This document shows, piece by piece, positions 7,490 to 16,114 of a DNA stretch of 64,000 nucleotides. Source of the stretch: Clostridium estertheticum (lineage in GTDB: Bacteria; Bacillota; Clostridia; Clostridiales; Clostridiaceae); NCBI RefSeq assembly GCF_026650985.1, contig NZ_CP086239.1, positions 3,038,001 through 3,102,000 of the forward strand, written 5' to 3'. Position 1 is the first letter of the stretch. Each line of letters begins with the position of its first letter. Position numbers and translations under genes: made by a program. The notes beneath the pieces are model-generated. The model had not been told where the DNA came from. It did not search any database and saw only the letters and a program-made list of their open reading frames with translations.

Positions 7490-9340
7490 ATGTTTGTAAA
7501 TTTTAAACATGATAACTTAGATTTACCAGGACATAAATATGTTATACTGAAAGAAAAACCAAAACGCATAAAAGAAGGGAAAATACTAAAAATGGATACA
7601 AAAGAATTTCAAAAAAGATCTCTAGTTTCAATATTCTTCTCATATTTTAAACCACACAAGAATTTATTTATATTAGATATGTCATGTGCATTCTTAATTG
7701 CAGTTATTGACTTGTCATTTCCAGCAATAACTCGTTATTCTCTAAATAAACTAATACCTATTAATGCTTATAAAACTTTTATAACTATTATGGTGATTAT
7801 GCTAATTGCTTATACATTAAGAGCCTTTTTCTACTATATAATAACGTACTATGGTCACTCTTTTGGTGTATTAGTAGAAGCAGATATAAGAAGCGATTTA
7901 TTTCAACATATGCAGGAATTGTCTTATGGATACTTTGATAAAAACCGTACAGGTCAACTTATGAGTAGATTGACAGCAGATTTATTTGATATAACTGAGC
8001 TTGCTCATCATGGTCCTGAAGATGTTTTTATATCCACATTGACAATAATAGGATCACTAGGTATCTTATTTACTATTCAATGGAAATTAACTTTGGTTAT
8101 TGCTTTAATCTTGCCTATATTTTTATTAGTTGTATGGTATAGACGTTCCGAAATGTCAAAAGCTTCTCTGGAAGTGAAAGAAAAAACTGCTTCTATAAAT
8201 ATAAATATTGAATCAGGGCTTTCAGGCATGAAAACAGCAAAAGCATTTGCAAATGAGAATTCAGAATTTGATAAGTTTAGTGTATCAAATGATGCTTTCA
8301 AAACATCTAAAACCAAATTTTATAAGACTATGGGATATTTCAATGCTACAATGGAATTTTTCCTTTGTATTTTGCCAGCAACAGTTATCTTAGTAGGTGG
8401 TATATTAATTATGAAAGGACAGATGAATCAAATTGATTTAATCACTTTTACTTTATATATTGCTACTTTTATAACTCCAATTAGAAAACTTTCAAACTTT
8501 GCTGAACTATTTGCAACAGGTGGAGCTGGACTTGTACGTTTTGTAGATATGATGCGTACTGAAACTGAAATGAAAAATGATCCTAATGCTATAGAACTAG
8601 GCAGAGTAAAAGGCGAATTAGATATTGAAAATATTAGCTTTTCTTATAAAAAAGGTATTCGAGTATTGCACAATATTTCTCTTCACGTTGATCCTGGCGA
8701 AACAATTGCAGTCGTAGGTCAATCAGGTGGAGGCAAATCAACACTATGCAAATTGATTCCCAGGTTCTATGATGTTGATGAAGGAAAAATTTTGCTTGAC
8801 CATGTAGATATACGTAGTGTCACACAAGAATCTTTGCATAAAAATATTGGAGTTGTAGAACAAGAAATATTCCTTTTTGCTGATAGTATTCTCGAAAATA
8901 TTAGATACGGTAGACCTGATGCTACTCCTAAGGAAGTTGCAATAGCCGCAAAACAGGCTGAGATTTATGATGATATTATGGCTATGTCTGATGGATTTAA
9001 TACTTTTGTTGGCGAACGTGGTGCAATGCTTTCTGGTGGACAGAAACAACGTATTTCCATAGCCCGTATATTTCTAAAAAATCCACCATTCCTAATTTTA
9101 GACGAAGCAACTTCTGCCCTTGATAGTGTTACTGAATCTAAAATACAAGAAACTTTTGATAGTCTAATTATAGGCAGAACAACTTTTGTTATTGCTCATA
9201 GGTTATCAACAGTTAGAAATGCAGATAGAATTCTTGTATTTGATAGTGGAAATATTATTGAAGATGGAAATCACGAATGTTTAATGAAAAAAAACGGTAT
9301 CTATGCTGAACTTTATAAAACTCAGCACATAAGTAAATAG
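7490..9340 (+). CDS. ABC transporter half-protein (fused membrane and ATPase domains)
   Basis: 616 residues. Six membrane helices (about residues 55-350) form an exporter-type ABC membrane domain. The C-terminal ATPase has Walker A GQSGGGKST (about 408-416), a Q-loop (VVEQEIFLF), signature LSGGQKQR, Walker B FLILDEATSALD and switch His in IAHRLST. All catalytic elements are present, so it should be active as a homodimer or with a partner. Relatives are MsbA/YfiB-like lipid or drug exporters; the substrate is unknown. The ATG at 7490 follows AAGGATGAG. A later ATG at 7592 is possible but less well served. No partner gene is adjacent. Confidence 0.9.
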   Translation: MFVNFKHDNLDLPGHKYVILKEKPKRIKEGKILKMDTKEFQKRSLVSIFFSYFKPHKNLFILDMSCAFLIAVIDLSFPAITRYSLNKLIPINAYKTFITIMVIMLIAYTLRAFFYYIITYYGHSFGVLVEADIRSDLFQHMQELSYGYFDKNRTGQLMSRLTADLFDITELAHHGPEDVFISTLTIIGSLGILFTIQWKLTLVIALILPIFLLVVWYRRSEMSKASLEVKEKTASININIESGLSGMKTAKAFANENSEFDKFSVSNDAFKTSKTKFYKTMGYFNATMEFFLCILPATVILVGGILIMKGQMNQIDLITFTLYIATFITPIRKLSNFAELFATGGAGLVRFVDMMRTETEMKNDPNAIELGRVKGELDIENISFSYKKGIRVLHNISLHVDPGETIAVVGQSGGGKSTLCKLIPRFYDVDEGKILLDHVDIRSVTQESLHKNIGVVEQEIFLFADSILENIRYGRPDATPKEVAIAAKQAEIYDDIMAMSDGFNTFVGERGAMLSGGQKQRISIARIFLKNPPFLILDEATSALDSVTESKIQETFDSLIIGRTTFVIAHRLSTVRNADRILVFDSGNIIEDGNHECLMKKNGIYAELYKTQHISK

Positions 9341-9387
9341 TTGATTTCTGAATTTTAAACTAAAATACTTAGCAGATTGATTATATT

Positions 9388-9418
9388 AGCAAATTCGCTT
9401 CGCTCATAAAACCCCGTC
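9388..9418. repeat. AGCAAATTCGCTTCGCTC dispersed repeat, copy 3
   Basis: This copy abuts the 3' end of the group II intron remnant on the minus strand, as if the intron had inserted at or beside the repeat. Extended similarity to the copy at 7405 includes the following AACCCC(C)GT tract. Confidence 0.65.
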
Positions 9419-9490
9419 GAGTAGACTCAGTGAATTGCTTTACCAAGCCCCTCACAGAGCCGGACGTGCCCAATTAAGGCATCCGGCTCC
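9416..9490 (-). mobile_element. 3' end of a group II intron (domains V and VI)
   Basis: On the minus strand, GAGCCGGATGCC...GGGCACGTCCGGCTC (9489-9457) has the form of group II intron domain V: an AGC-type catalytic stem, a two-part helix with the bulge at CACGT, about 33 bases. It is followed by TGTGAGGGGCTTGG...GAGTCTACTCGAC, as domain VI and the intron 3' end. No reverse transcriptase frame or domain I-IV sequence lies upstream (9490-9695), so it is a 5'-truncated, immobile remnant. Domain V is one base shorter than the usual 34, probably in the apical stem. Confidence 0.7.
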
Positions 9491-9600
9491 TTATATTATC
9501 ATTCACCTAATATAGTTAATCGCTAGTTTATCTATAATTAACTATAATTTCCACAATTGTATCAATAACTCTTAGAATTTTAGATTCTCTTCTAAAATGA

Positions 9601-9672
9601 AAAAAGTAGTTAAGATTTAATCTTAGCTACTTTTAATATTTGTGTTATATAAAATAAGCTTGTAGATAATAC
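9601..9672. terminator. Terminator of the FG-GAP gene, within a duplicated 70-base block
   Basis: AAAGTAGTTAAGATT pairs with AATCTTAGCTACTTT and is flanked by A6 and T4 runs, so it can terminate the minus-strand gene at 9696. The hairpin plus about 40 further bases (TAATATTTGTGTTA-ATAAAATAA-CTTGTAGATA) recur almost unchanged at 37093-37162. Confidence 0.8.
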
Positions 9673-9695
9673 CAATGGTTAATGCGGCAGATTAC

Positions 9696-10865
9696 CTAAT
9701 TTGTTTCTCCACTTTCTACTGTAGTTAAACCACTTTCACCATCCCATTTATACCATGTTAATACTTTAGAGCACTCAGCATTGCTAGAATCTGGATCATT
9801 AGGATCCCTTTCTAAAGAAGAGAGCTCTAGTAATCCATCTCCATCAATATCTTTAATTTCAGATGGGTAAAGTGAATATATATCGTCTATTGCTGGAGCA
9901 AGCTCTCCCTCTTTAATTATATAGAGGGATTGCTCTCCGCTGTGCATACCAATAATACCTGATACAAAAACTCCATTTATATCATCTTTAGCTTTTGAAA
10001 TATTTATGCTCATACAATATTCGGCAGTAGTTTGTACTGTACTAAAAAGACTATATTCTCCATCAGTATATTTAAATAACTTGATGTTACTAGGTATATA
10101 CTCCTCTGAAGAAGAATTCCTTTCAAATACCGCCACTTCAAGAACTCCATCATTGTCTATATCACCCACACTATAATAATTAGATGGATCTTTATCATAT
10201 ATATTTGTTTTTTTTACAAGTTCTGAATCTGCATATTTACTTAGAGCATTAATATACCCAGTATTATTTACAATGTTTATACCATACTTAACACATGTAG
10301 CATAAGCCTCTGCAGCTTCCTTATATTTATTATCATCAATCAGTGTAGCTGCTTTATCACTTTTAACCTCAAGGTATGATTTCTTAAAAGTATCATCATT
10401 TAACATACCTTTAGCTAAAAGTAATGCATTTTCCGCTTTAACATTATTTATTTTTGACTCACTTTGTATTAAATCTATAAATGCTATAGAACTTTCATCA
10501 TTTACTTTATACTTTATTGAGCCCATTAACAGTGCTGCCTTATCTTCAAAATCTGTACTCTCAATAGCTTTACCATTAAATTTTGTTATTGTAATATTAT
10601 CTATTAGGCTTTTCGCAACGGTCAGTCCAGTAGAATTACTAATCCACGTTCCTTTACTTGTTTGGATATAAATATCCCCTTCACTATGTACTAAAGCCTC
10701 ACTTATAACATCTGCATTTTTAGAATCATTAGCATATCCTAATTCATAAACCGAAGATCCTATTAGTATAGAAAACTCGGGTACTGTAAAATCCACGGCT
10801 AAAGCTGGTATACTTAATTGCGCTACTATTAAACTCATTGCTAAAATCTTCTTAATATTGTTCAT
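9696..10865 (-). CDS. Secreted protein with calcium-type FG-GAP/VCBS-like repeats
   Basis: 389 residues from ATG 10865 (GGGGG tract upstream; the earlier in-frame start at 10895 would put extra residues before the signal peptide). MNNIKKILAMSLIVAQLSIPALA is a typical signal peptide with cleavage after ALA. A central helical part (about 125-200) has a TPR-like look (KYKEAAEAYATCVKYG). The C-terminal half has two DxDxDG loops, DIDNDGVLEVAVFE and DIDGDGLLELSSLE, typical of FG-GAP or calcium-binding propeller blades. A copper-amine-oxidase-N-like stalk is possible at the N-terminus. Exact role unknown; probably an exported binding protein. Confidence 0.75.
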   Translation of the reverse strand: MNNIKKILAMSLIVAQLSIPALAVDFTVPEFSILIGSSVYELGYANDSKNADVISEALVHSEGDIYIQTSKGTWISNSTGLTVAKSLIDNITITKFNGKAIESTDFEDKAALLMGSIKYKVNDESSIAFIDLIQSESKINNVKAENALLLAKGMLNDDTFKKSYLEVKSDKAATLIDDNKYKEAAEAYATCVKYGINIVNNTGYINALSKYADSELVKKTNIYDKDPSNYYSVGDIDNDGVLEVAVFERNSSSEEYIPSNIKLFKYTDGEYSLFSTVQTTAEYCMSINISKAKDDINGVFVSGIIGMHSGEQSLYIIKEGELAPAIDDIYSLYPSEIKDIDGDGLLELSSLERDPNDPDSSNAECSKVLTWYKWDGESGLTTVESGETN

Positions 10866-10895
10866 ATTATTACGTCCCCCTTTAATATCTATCAA

Positions 10896-11291
10896 AAATA
10901 ACTCTATAATTATACTAATTTAGAACTTAATACTATATTTATATGTATTAATACTCTTGTATTAACATCGAATAAAATTTATCTTTCTTTACTATTTAAT
11001 TAAATTTTATTTGCAAATATAAAAACCTAAGCACTAACTCTATCTCCCTTTGAAAACAAATTACAATTAATGCCACTAGATAATAATGCAAAGGCATAAG
11101 GAGGGTTCCTAATTTTAACAAAATAACATTTAAACTATACCTATAAAGTTTGTTAAATTAAGCTTTACGACATTTAATTTTAATTTACGTTGGAATTTAT
11201 ATATTAAAATTAAGTTAGGGATAAAATTAAACCTTATGGAGAAAATATAAATTATAATTATGTTCAAAAATAAAGGAGGAATGAGTTATTT
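10896..11291. other. AT-rich intergenic region
   Basis: Upstream of two divergent genes. I see no gene. Near its right end lies AAAGGAGGAATG, the ribosome site for the next small gene. Several TATAAT-like boxes occur, but none can be assigned. Confidence 0.4.
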
Positions 11292-11477
11292 ATGAATACA
11301 AATCAAATTAAATCTGAAATATATAAAAATAATTTATTATCTGAACTAGGAGTAGAATTATATAAATTAAATAATAAAGATATTGAGTGTTTAGACGATG
11401 CTATATTATTTAGTAATGAAAAAGATAGACTTAAAACTTTATTAAAAGAAGGGTATGGGGTTGAATCCTTTTCTTAG
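11292..11477 (+). CDS. Small hypothetical protein (61 residues)
   Basis: An acidic/basic, probably helical protein ending in LKTLLKEGYGVESFS. A strong GGAGG lies upstream, but its spacing to the ATG at 11292 is long (about 13 bases). A nearer ATG at 11281 is out of frame and stops quickly. No membrane segment. Family not recognised. Bases 11478-11752 downstream hold nothing I can assign. Confidence 0.45.
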   Translation: MNTNQIKSEIYKNNLLSELGVELYKLNNKDIECLDDAILFSNEKDRLKTLLKEGYGVESFS

Positions 11478-11752
11478 ATTAAATTAAAATAACATGTTTT
11501 ATCATAGTAAAATTAATTCCTAATTCTTTTGCAGTCTCCATTTTAAATTAATACAATCCAGCTTTACAAATTAAAGGGAAGTAAGTGAATTGGTAGAAAT
11601 GTTTAAACTATACTGTTAAAGCTTTTATTTATTGGACTTTATTATAATATTCAAAAATCATATCCCTCTATTTACAGTTAATTTGTAAGTATAAAAATAC
11701 TTGAAATCGGATAATATAGTGTTGATATAAAAAAATAGAGGAGTGATATTAC

Positions 11753-12265
11753 ATGAACATAGAAGATAAAAAAATATCTAAAGACAACAAAATTAATTGT
11801 GGAAATTTGGATGAAGCAGAAAAAAATATATTAAAAGGATGGAAATCCGATGTGGATGTGGATGTAGAACTTGGTCAAGAATTAGGCGATCTTAAAAGCC
11901 AAATAAACACTATTAATTCTACATTAAATCAGCTTAAAACAACTAGTGGCTCAAATTCTACTGAAAGTCAACAAAGCCAAAATCAACAAAGTGAACAAAC
12001 AGCTTCACAGTTAATGAATCAAATTCAAAGCCTTAGGCAACAAGCTCAGCAGCAACAACAACAAGCTCAAGATCAATTGAAAGGTTCTATTAAGAATGCT
12101 ATGGATGCATTAAATCAAGCTGACCAACAAATAACTTGTAACCAAGGATTTAGTCAAATGAGTCAAATCATAGATCAAGCTCAACAACAATTAAATACTA
12201 TGACACAATCACAAAATTCAAATACAAATTCAAATTCAAATTCAAATTCAAATAATTGCAAATAA
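11753..12265 (+). CDS. Glutamine-rich coiled-coil protein with an Asn-Ser repeat tail
   Basis: 170 residues; good ribosome site (GAGGAGTG). No signal peptide or membrane helix. After an acidic N-terminus (about 1-45), residues 45-150 are very rich in Gln and predicted helical, with QQAQQQQQQAQ and two conserved-looking segments (LKGSIKNAMDALNQADQQI and FSQMSQIIDQAQQQL). The tail NSNTNSNSNSNSNN is encoded by an AATTCA hexanucleotide repeated several times (about 12217-12254) and could change length by slippage. Its last codons give a Cys (NNCK). Function unknown; a spore-coat or structural role is a guess from composition. Confidence 0.6.
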   Translation: MNIEDKKISKDNKINCGNLDEAEKNILKGWKSDVDVDVELGQELGDLKSQINTINSTLNQLKTTSGSNSTESQQSQNQQSEQTASQLMNQIQSLRQQAQQQQQQAQDQLKGSIKNAMDALNQADQQITCNQGFSQMSQIIDQAQQQLNTMTQSQNSNTNSNSNSNSNNCK

Positions 12266-12310
12266 TATATTAAGATACATATGATGTGCAAATTACATTA
12301 GTTTGTAAAA

Positions 12311-12350
12311 AAATTAAAGCCTAGCGTAATTGCTAGACTTTAATTTTTTT
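12311..12350 (+). terminator. Terminator of the Gln-rich protein gene
   Basis: AAATTAAAG-CTAGC pairs with GCTAG-CTTTAATTT, followed by T7. The CCTAGCGTAATTGCTAG core recurs as a terminator at 25866. Confidence 0.85.
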
Positions 12351-12398
12351 AAACAGTTTAAACGTTTAAAGTTGAAGTACTTTTAAATTGAATACTAT

Positions 12399-12797
12399 TT
12401 ATTTCACTTGCTTAAAGTGAATATATCTTATTGAAATAACTACCAAGGTAATGATTGTCCATGGAATAATCACATTGATATTAGTAAAGGGATTTTGCTG
12501 TGCATTTATACCTTCTATAAAAGCAAAAACTACAAACATCAAGTCTAACCAATTAATAAATAAGATTACATTAGTTAATTTTTTGATACTTTTTTCACCA
12601 TTTGTAACATTATTTTTATAAACTGAACGACAAAGAAATATTAGTTGTGCAGAAGCTAAAGTAAGGACTAGTACTAAAGAACTAAAATCATTATTACCTG
12701 CATAGTTCTTAATAACAAAGTCTATAATTAATAAAATATTGAATACAATTGTAATTAAGGATAATTTGAAAATTAAGGGGACTGTTTTTTTTATCAT
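12399..12797 (-). CDS. Four-helix membrane protein of unknown function
   Basis: 132 residues from ATG 12797, preferred because AGGAG is 9 bases upstream; a GTG at 12803 is too close to the site. Four hydrophobic segments (about 8-28, 40-58, 72-92, 103-122) with a basic end. No motif recognised. It is a single gene between terminators. Confidence 0.6.
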   Translation of the reverse strand: MIKKTVPLIFKLSLITIVFNILLIIDFVIKNYAGNNDFSSLVLVLTLASAQLIFLCRSVYKNNVTNGEKSIKKLTNVILFINWLDLMFVVFAFIEGINAQQNPFTNINVIIPWTIITLVVISIRYIHFKQVK

Positions 12798-12923
12798 ATA
12801 CACACACTCCTAATACATAATGTTATATTTTTATAGCTTTATTACATTATTCAAGGCCAATTTCATACTATATAGTATAAATCTTTATATTTTAATACAC
12901 AAATCTAATTTAAATAACTTGAT

Positions 12924-13145
12924 TTAATTCTTGTAATATATTGGTTGTTTTACACCATTATAAATAGTGTTCCCTGCTATTCCTATACCGTAATAGTAAG
13001 CGGCCGTTACAGGAAGAGTACTTTCTGGTGCACCAATTAAATCTGCTACTGCGATTCCAGTTCCTACAACACCCAAACCAACTTGGAAGAAATTTGACCC
13101 GCCATTTATACTTTCAACCTAGTGATCATCAAGACCTATAAAATT
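12924..13145 (-). pseudogene. Degenerate Gly-rich C-terminal fragment, possibly of a large surface protein
   Basis: The minus strand has an open frame (SINGGSNFFQVGLGVVGTGI..., then GIAVADLIGAPES and AYYYGIGIAGNTIYNG) ending at 12924. An in-frame TAG at 13121 is preceded by FIGLDDH. There is no start codon or ribosome site. FIGLDDH followed by a Gly-rich hydrophobic stretch resembles the junction and C-terminal region of RHS-like or polymorphic-toxin proteins, but I cannot prove that. It is an orphan tail with no N-terminal part nearby. Confidence 0.35.
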
Positions 13146-13203
13146 AGAACTAATTGCAAATTAAGTGTACCATAAATACTGATGTTGTATGATAATGTGT
13201 TTT

Positions 13204-13245
13204 TTGACAAGTGTACTTGTCGAAAAGTTAGAATAATGGTATACT
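13204..13245 (+). promoter_or_regulatory. Promoter with overlapping palindromic operator
   Basis: GACAAGT-GT-ACTTGTC (13206-13221) overlaps a -35 box TTGTCG (13217), 17 bases from TATACT (13240-13245). It lies directly upstream of the DUF6442/XRE pair, so it is the natural operator for that XRE repressor (inference). Confidence 0.6.
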
Positions 13246-13278
13246 ATACGCATAGATAGTAAAAGGAGTTTGTTAATT

Positions 13279-13599
13279 ATGAACAAAGAAGAAATTTTTA
13301 AAAAAAGCAAACATGAAAATTTATGGGAAGATGAAAGGAGTAAACAAGTTACAATAAAATCAGAAAAAGATGCAGCACAAATAGCAACTTTCATAATAGC
13401 ATTAGTTATGTTTTGGAAGATGTATCATAAAATGCCTTTTAATGATTTGTTTGGAATTATTTTTATTCAACCTGCAATTACTTTTCTTTATAAGTATAAA
13501 AATAAAACAGAAGGAAAGTTATATTTATTTTTTGGAATTACACTGCTATGCGTCTCAATTATATTCTTATTAGATTTCTTTATTAATGGAGCTAACTAA
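13279..13599 (+). CDS. DUF6442-like small membrane protein
   Basis: 106 residues from ATG 13279 (AAGGAG 10 bases upstream). A charged N-terminus (NKEEIFKKSKHENLWEDER) is followed by three hydrophobic segments (about 37-52, 59-74, 82-102). The pattern, and the pairing with an XRE regulator that starts 2 bases after the stop, match DUF6442 proteins of Firmicutes, whose function is unknown. Probably co-transcribed and translationally coupled with the regulator. Confidence 0.7.
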   Translation: MNKEEIFKKSKHENLWEDERSKQVTIKSEKDAAQIATFIIALVMFWKMYHKMPFNDLFGIIFIQPAITFLYKYKNKTEGKLYLFFGITLLCVSIIFLLDFFINGAN

Positions 13600-13601
13600 A
13601 T

Positions 13602-13808
13602 ATGGAAAAATTAACTTTGAAAAACAAACTAAGAGTTGCAAGAGCAGAAAAAAAGCTAACTCAAGATGGTTTAGCTGAAATGATTGGAGTTTCTCGGCAA
13701 ACAATAAGTTCAATTGAAACTGGACAATTTTGTCCAACTGCGAAACTTGCACTTATCCTTTGCATTTCATTGGATATGAAGTTTGAAGAGTTATTTTACT
13801 TTGATTAA
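13602..13808 (+). CDS. XRE-family transcriptional regulator, YozG-like
   Basis: 68 residues, almost entirely one helix-turn-helix domain: LRVARAEKKLTQDGLAEMIGVSRQTISSIETGQ with the usual LA-IGVSRQTIS recognition region, then a short FEELFYFD tail. There is no effector domain, as in compact repressors coupled to a membrane partner. The start lies 2 bases after the DUF6442 stop and has little ribosome site of its own. It likely binds the palindrome at 13206 and controls its own operon (inference). Confidence 0.9.
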   Translation: MEKLTLKNKLRVARAEKKLTQDGLAEMIGVSRQTISSIETGQFCPTAKLALILCISLDMKFEELFYFD

Positions 13809-13903
13809 GCGACATTCTAATTATATTGCATAAAACAAAAAACCATACTATCGGTATAATGTTTAGATATTCAAATTCTTTCGTAATAAAAGATACTCTC
13901 TAT

Positions 13904-14830
13904 TTAAAATCTCCATTGAGATATTACACCGGCTATACCGGATATTTCATATACTAGATTCTTTAAAGCGGCTCTAACAGCTCCAGACTTTTCTGCCGCA
14001 GATGTTGCACCTGTTAATAACATAGCAGCCTCTTTAACACTACCTATTACCTTTATAAATTTCCTTATTTTAGCTATTTTAGCTATAGGAACTGCAAGTG
14101 TTATTCCCATTGCACCTATAGCACCTATACATTTCGTTATTTTCCACGCACTAGGATTAGCAACTATAGGGAAAACATTATTTTTAGTGAACTCTACTAC
14201 TTGAATTACTTTATTGCCTTCAACCCTGTAATAAGTAGGTACATTACTTCCATTTGCGTCTTTAGCCCATGGAGGAGAAATTAGACTAGTAATAACATTA
14301 TCTTTATTTACTACAAAAACTTCTTTCGTATCGCATTCAGATCCCAAGTATTCTTTTGCAGTTATTAATCTGCTGCCTTTTGGAAGAATAAATTCAAAAG
14401 TATAATCTTTGCTAGCACTTAGATTATTAATAATAACTAAACTTCTAAATCCATCGTTGGTAGGTTGTAATGCAACGTTTGCATTACTATTTCCCTCATT
14501 ATTATATATAATTGTACCATTGGCACTTATTGTAGAATTAGTATTGTTCGCTTCTTTTGGTAATAACATTTCAAATGAGTTTGTTTTGTTTTCTAAATCA
14601 GAAACTCTTACATGATCAGTTCCATTACTAGGCAAATTAATCTTTGTATTGTCAGTATAAAGATCTTCATTCAGTTTTGACTTAATAATATCTGACACAC
14701 CTGTCTTTTCTTCAATGCTACGACTTAAACCACTAGCTCTTTCCTTGTCGTTATTTGCACCTACTGCACTAACAAGATTAGTAGGGAAAATAAGTAATCC
14801 GATTAAAATAGTTATTAATACTTTTTTCAT
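13904..14830 (-). CDS. Secreted protein with hydrophobic Gly/Ala-rich C-terminus
   Basis: 308 residues. The signal peptide (1-22, cleavage near VSA) is followed by a polar Asn-rich domain, then VEFTKNNVFPIVANPS. That motif resembles the FP(I/V)VADP signature seen before C-terminal hydrophobic helices in exported Gram-positive proteins. The last 80 residues (CIGAIGAMGITLAVPIAKIAK... and AAEKSGAVRAAL) form hydrophobic helices that could insert into membranes, so a bacteriocin- or toxin-like role is possible but unproven. A GGGGGTTATATTA-type site precedes the ATG. No immunity or transport gene is evident beside it. Confidence 0.65.
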   Translation of the reverse strand: MKKVLITILIGLLIFPTNLVSAVGANNDKERASGLSRSIEEKTGVSDIIKSKLNEDLYTDNTKINLPSNGTDHVRVSDLENKTNSFEMLLPKEANNTNSTISANGTIIYNNEGNSNANVALQPTNDGFRSLVIINNLSASKDYTFEFILPKGSRLITAKEYLGSECDTKEVFVVNKDNVITSLISPPWAKDANGSNVPTYYRVEGNKVIQVVEFTKNNVFPIVANPSAWKITKCIGAIGAMGITLAVPIAKIAKIRKFIKVIGSVKEAAMLLTGATSAAEKSGAVRAALKNLVYEISGIAGVISQWRF

Positions 14831-14927
14831 TAATATAACCCCCTATTTTTTTTAATCTTATGTATATAAGCTGAAGTATACTTTTAGTTACTTTCAGCAG
14901 TTTTAACTAAAAACATTTAATAAATAT

Positions 14928-15140
14928 TCAATTAGTGATTATCTTTTTTAACTTTGGTAAATCCATTTCACCATCTAAATATTCTTTAACTTTTCCATTT
15001 TCTATTACAATAACTATTGGGATATAATCAACACCTAAACCTTTCAAATATTCGCTTATTAATTGTTTTTGTTTTCCAGTTGACTCTGTATTAAAGAACT
15101 CCTCATATTTATGTATAAAACTAAATCTTACCTTTCCCAC
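14928..15140 (-). pseudogene. Thioredoxin-fold C-terminal fragment
   Basis: 70 codons from a GTG. VDYIPIVIVIENGKVKEYLDGEMDLPKLKKII matches the cis-Pro loop and last strands and helix of thioredoxin-like proteins. The N-terminal half with the CxxC site is missing, and there is no ribosome site. Upstream (15141-15180) no matching sequence is found. Most likely a 5'-truncated relic. Confidence 0.6.
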
Positions 15141-15692
15141 CGGCTATAATATACATCCTATCAGGTTGCACCTCTTTAAACATACTACTCTGTAAAAATT
15201 TCAAATACAACAAAAAAAGCATGAAACGTCTGTTTTTCGACATAAAAATACATTTTATAATTTTTAGATTAAATTGTAATATTAAAATAGCCCTCCCCAA
15301 TGCAAATGTAACATAACTCGTTATGTTGAATGTAAAACGCTCTTATAGAATAGAAATGTTAAGTATTTGCTTGAGCTTTTTAATAGTACTTATGGTTAAT
15401 GAGGGAACATAATAGGAATTACGTTTTAAATGGATCTTTTTAGTTCAAAAAAACATCTTATTATATTGAATGTTACTTATTTTATGTGGAACATAATGGT
15501 ATAATTACTTTAAAATCATTTTTCAATTCTAAGAAATGATAAGCAGAAGTTCTAATATAATGGATCTAATGTAAAATTAGATTTAGGTGAAAAAAATTTA
15601 AAAACTATTTCTAAAATGGTAGTGGAATAATTATGTTTTTCTATACTATATTGAAAAACATAAATTAAATTAACGAAAAGTGGAGGTTTAAA
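15141..15692. other. Repeat-rich gap without intact genes
   Basis: It contains a GCATGAAACGTCTGTTTT repeat (15219-15265; other copy 50588-50637) and a TGTAACATAAC/GTTATGTT hairpin (15303-15340). About 15355-15410 on the minus strand carries the decayed tail of a peptidoglycan-binding domain (SLTISTIKKLKQ). A similar tail sits at 37187-37245. The rest is AT-rich. Confidence 0.5.
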
Positions 15693-16067
15693 ATGATTAT
15701 ATGCAAAAATTGTGGTAATGAAGTAGATGAGAATGAACCTTATTGTCATTATTGTAGTCATGATATATATGAGAGTTTAGAGGATTATCAAATTTCTTCA
15801 ATTAATAATATTCAAAAGTTAAATACTAAGAAAAGGCGCCTTACTACGCTATTGGTAGCATGCACCATAATAGCATGTTTTTGTATACCGATATTAAGGA
15901 GCCATAAATTAAATCATAATGTTGCTCTTCTTAAGCAATCATCTAATAAAAAATATAACAATGTATCACAAATACATTATAATGATAAAATTAATAAAAA
16001 AATTAATCAGCATGTAGAAACATCTAAAGTGCTTTTTATAAAAAAACACAACAAGAAACAGCTATAA
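15693..16067 (+). CDS. Zinc-ribbon membrane protein, possibly frameshifted near its end
   Basis: 124 residues; GGAGG site before the ATG. The N-terminal zinc ribbon has CKNCG...CHYC (Cys4 pattern, residues 4-21). One membrane helix follows (about 51-68), then a Lys/Asn-rich extracytoplasmic tail. At the A7 run near 16040 the frame ends soon after (KKHNKKQL). Adding one A would extend it as KKTQQETAITNQYIKEDTEK... to a stop at about 16125, a more natural continuation. This is a homopolymer problem or a real truncation. Zinc-ribbon membrane proteins of this layout have no set function. Confidence 0.7.
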   Translation: MIICKNCGNEVDENEPYCHYCSHDIYESLEDYQISSINNIQKLNTKKRRLTTLLVACTIIACFCIPILRSHKLNHNVALLKQSSNKKYNNVSQIHYNDKINKKINQHVETSKVLFIKKHNKKQL

Positions 16068-16114
16068 CTAATCAATATATTAAAGAAGACACTGAAAAAA
16101 TTTTTGAAGGTACT

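Noticed and set aside
8744-9049. Minus-strand open frame of 101 codons
   Set aside because: Antisense to the ABC ATPase domain, whose motifs are intact on the + strand.
12217-12254. CRISPR-like array
   Set aside because: The repeated unit is a 6-base tract within a coding region; no spacers.
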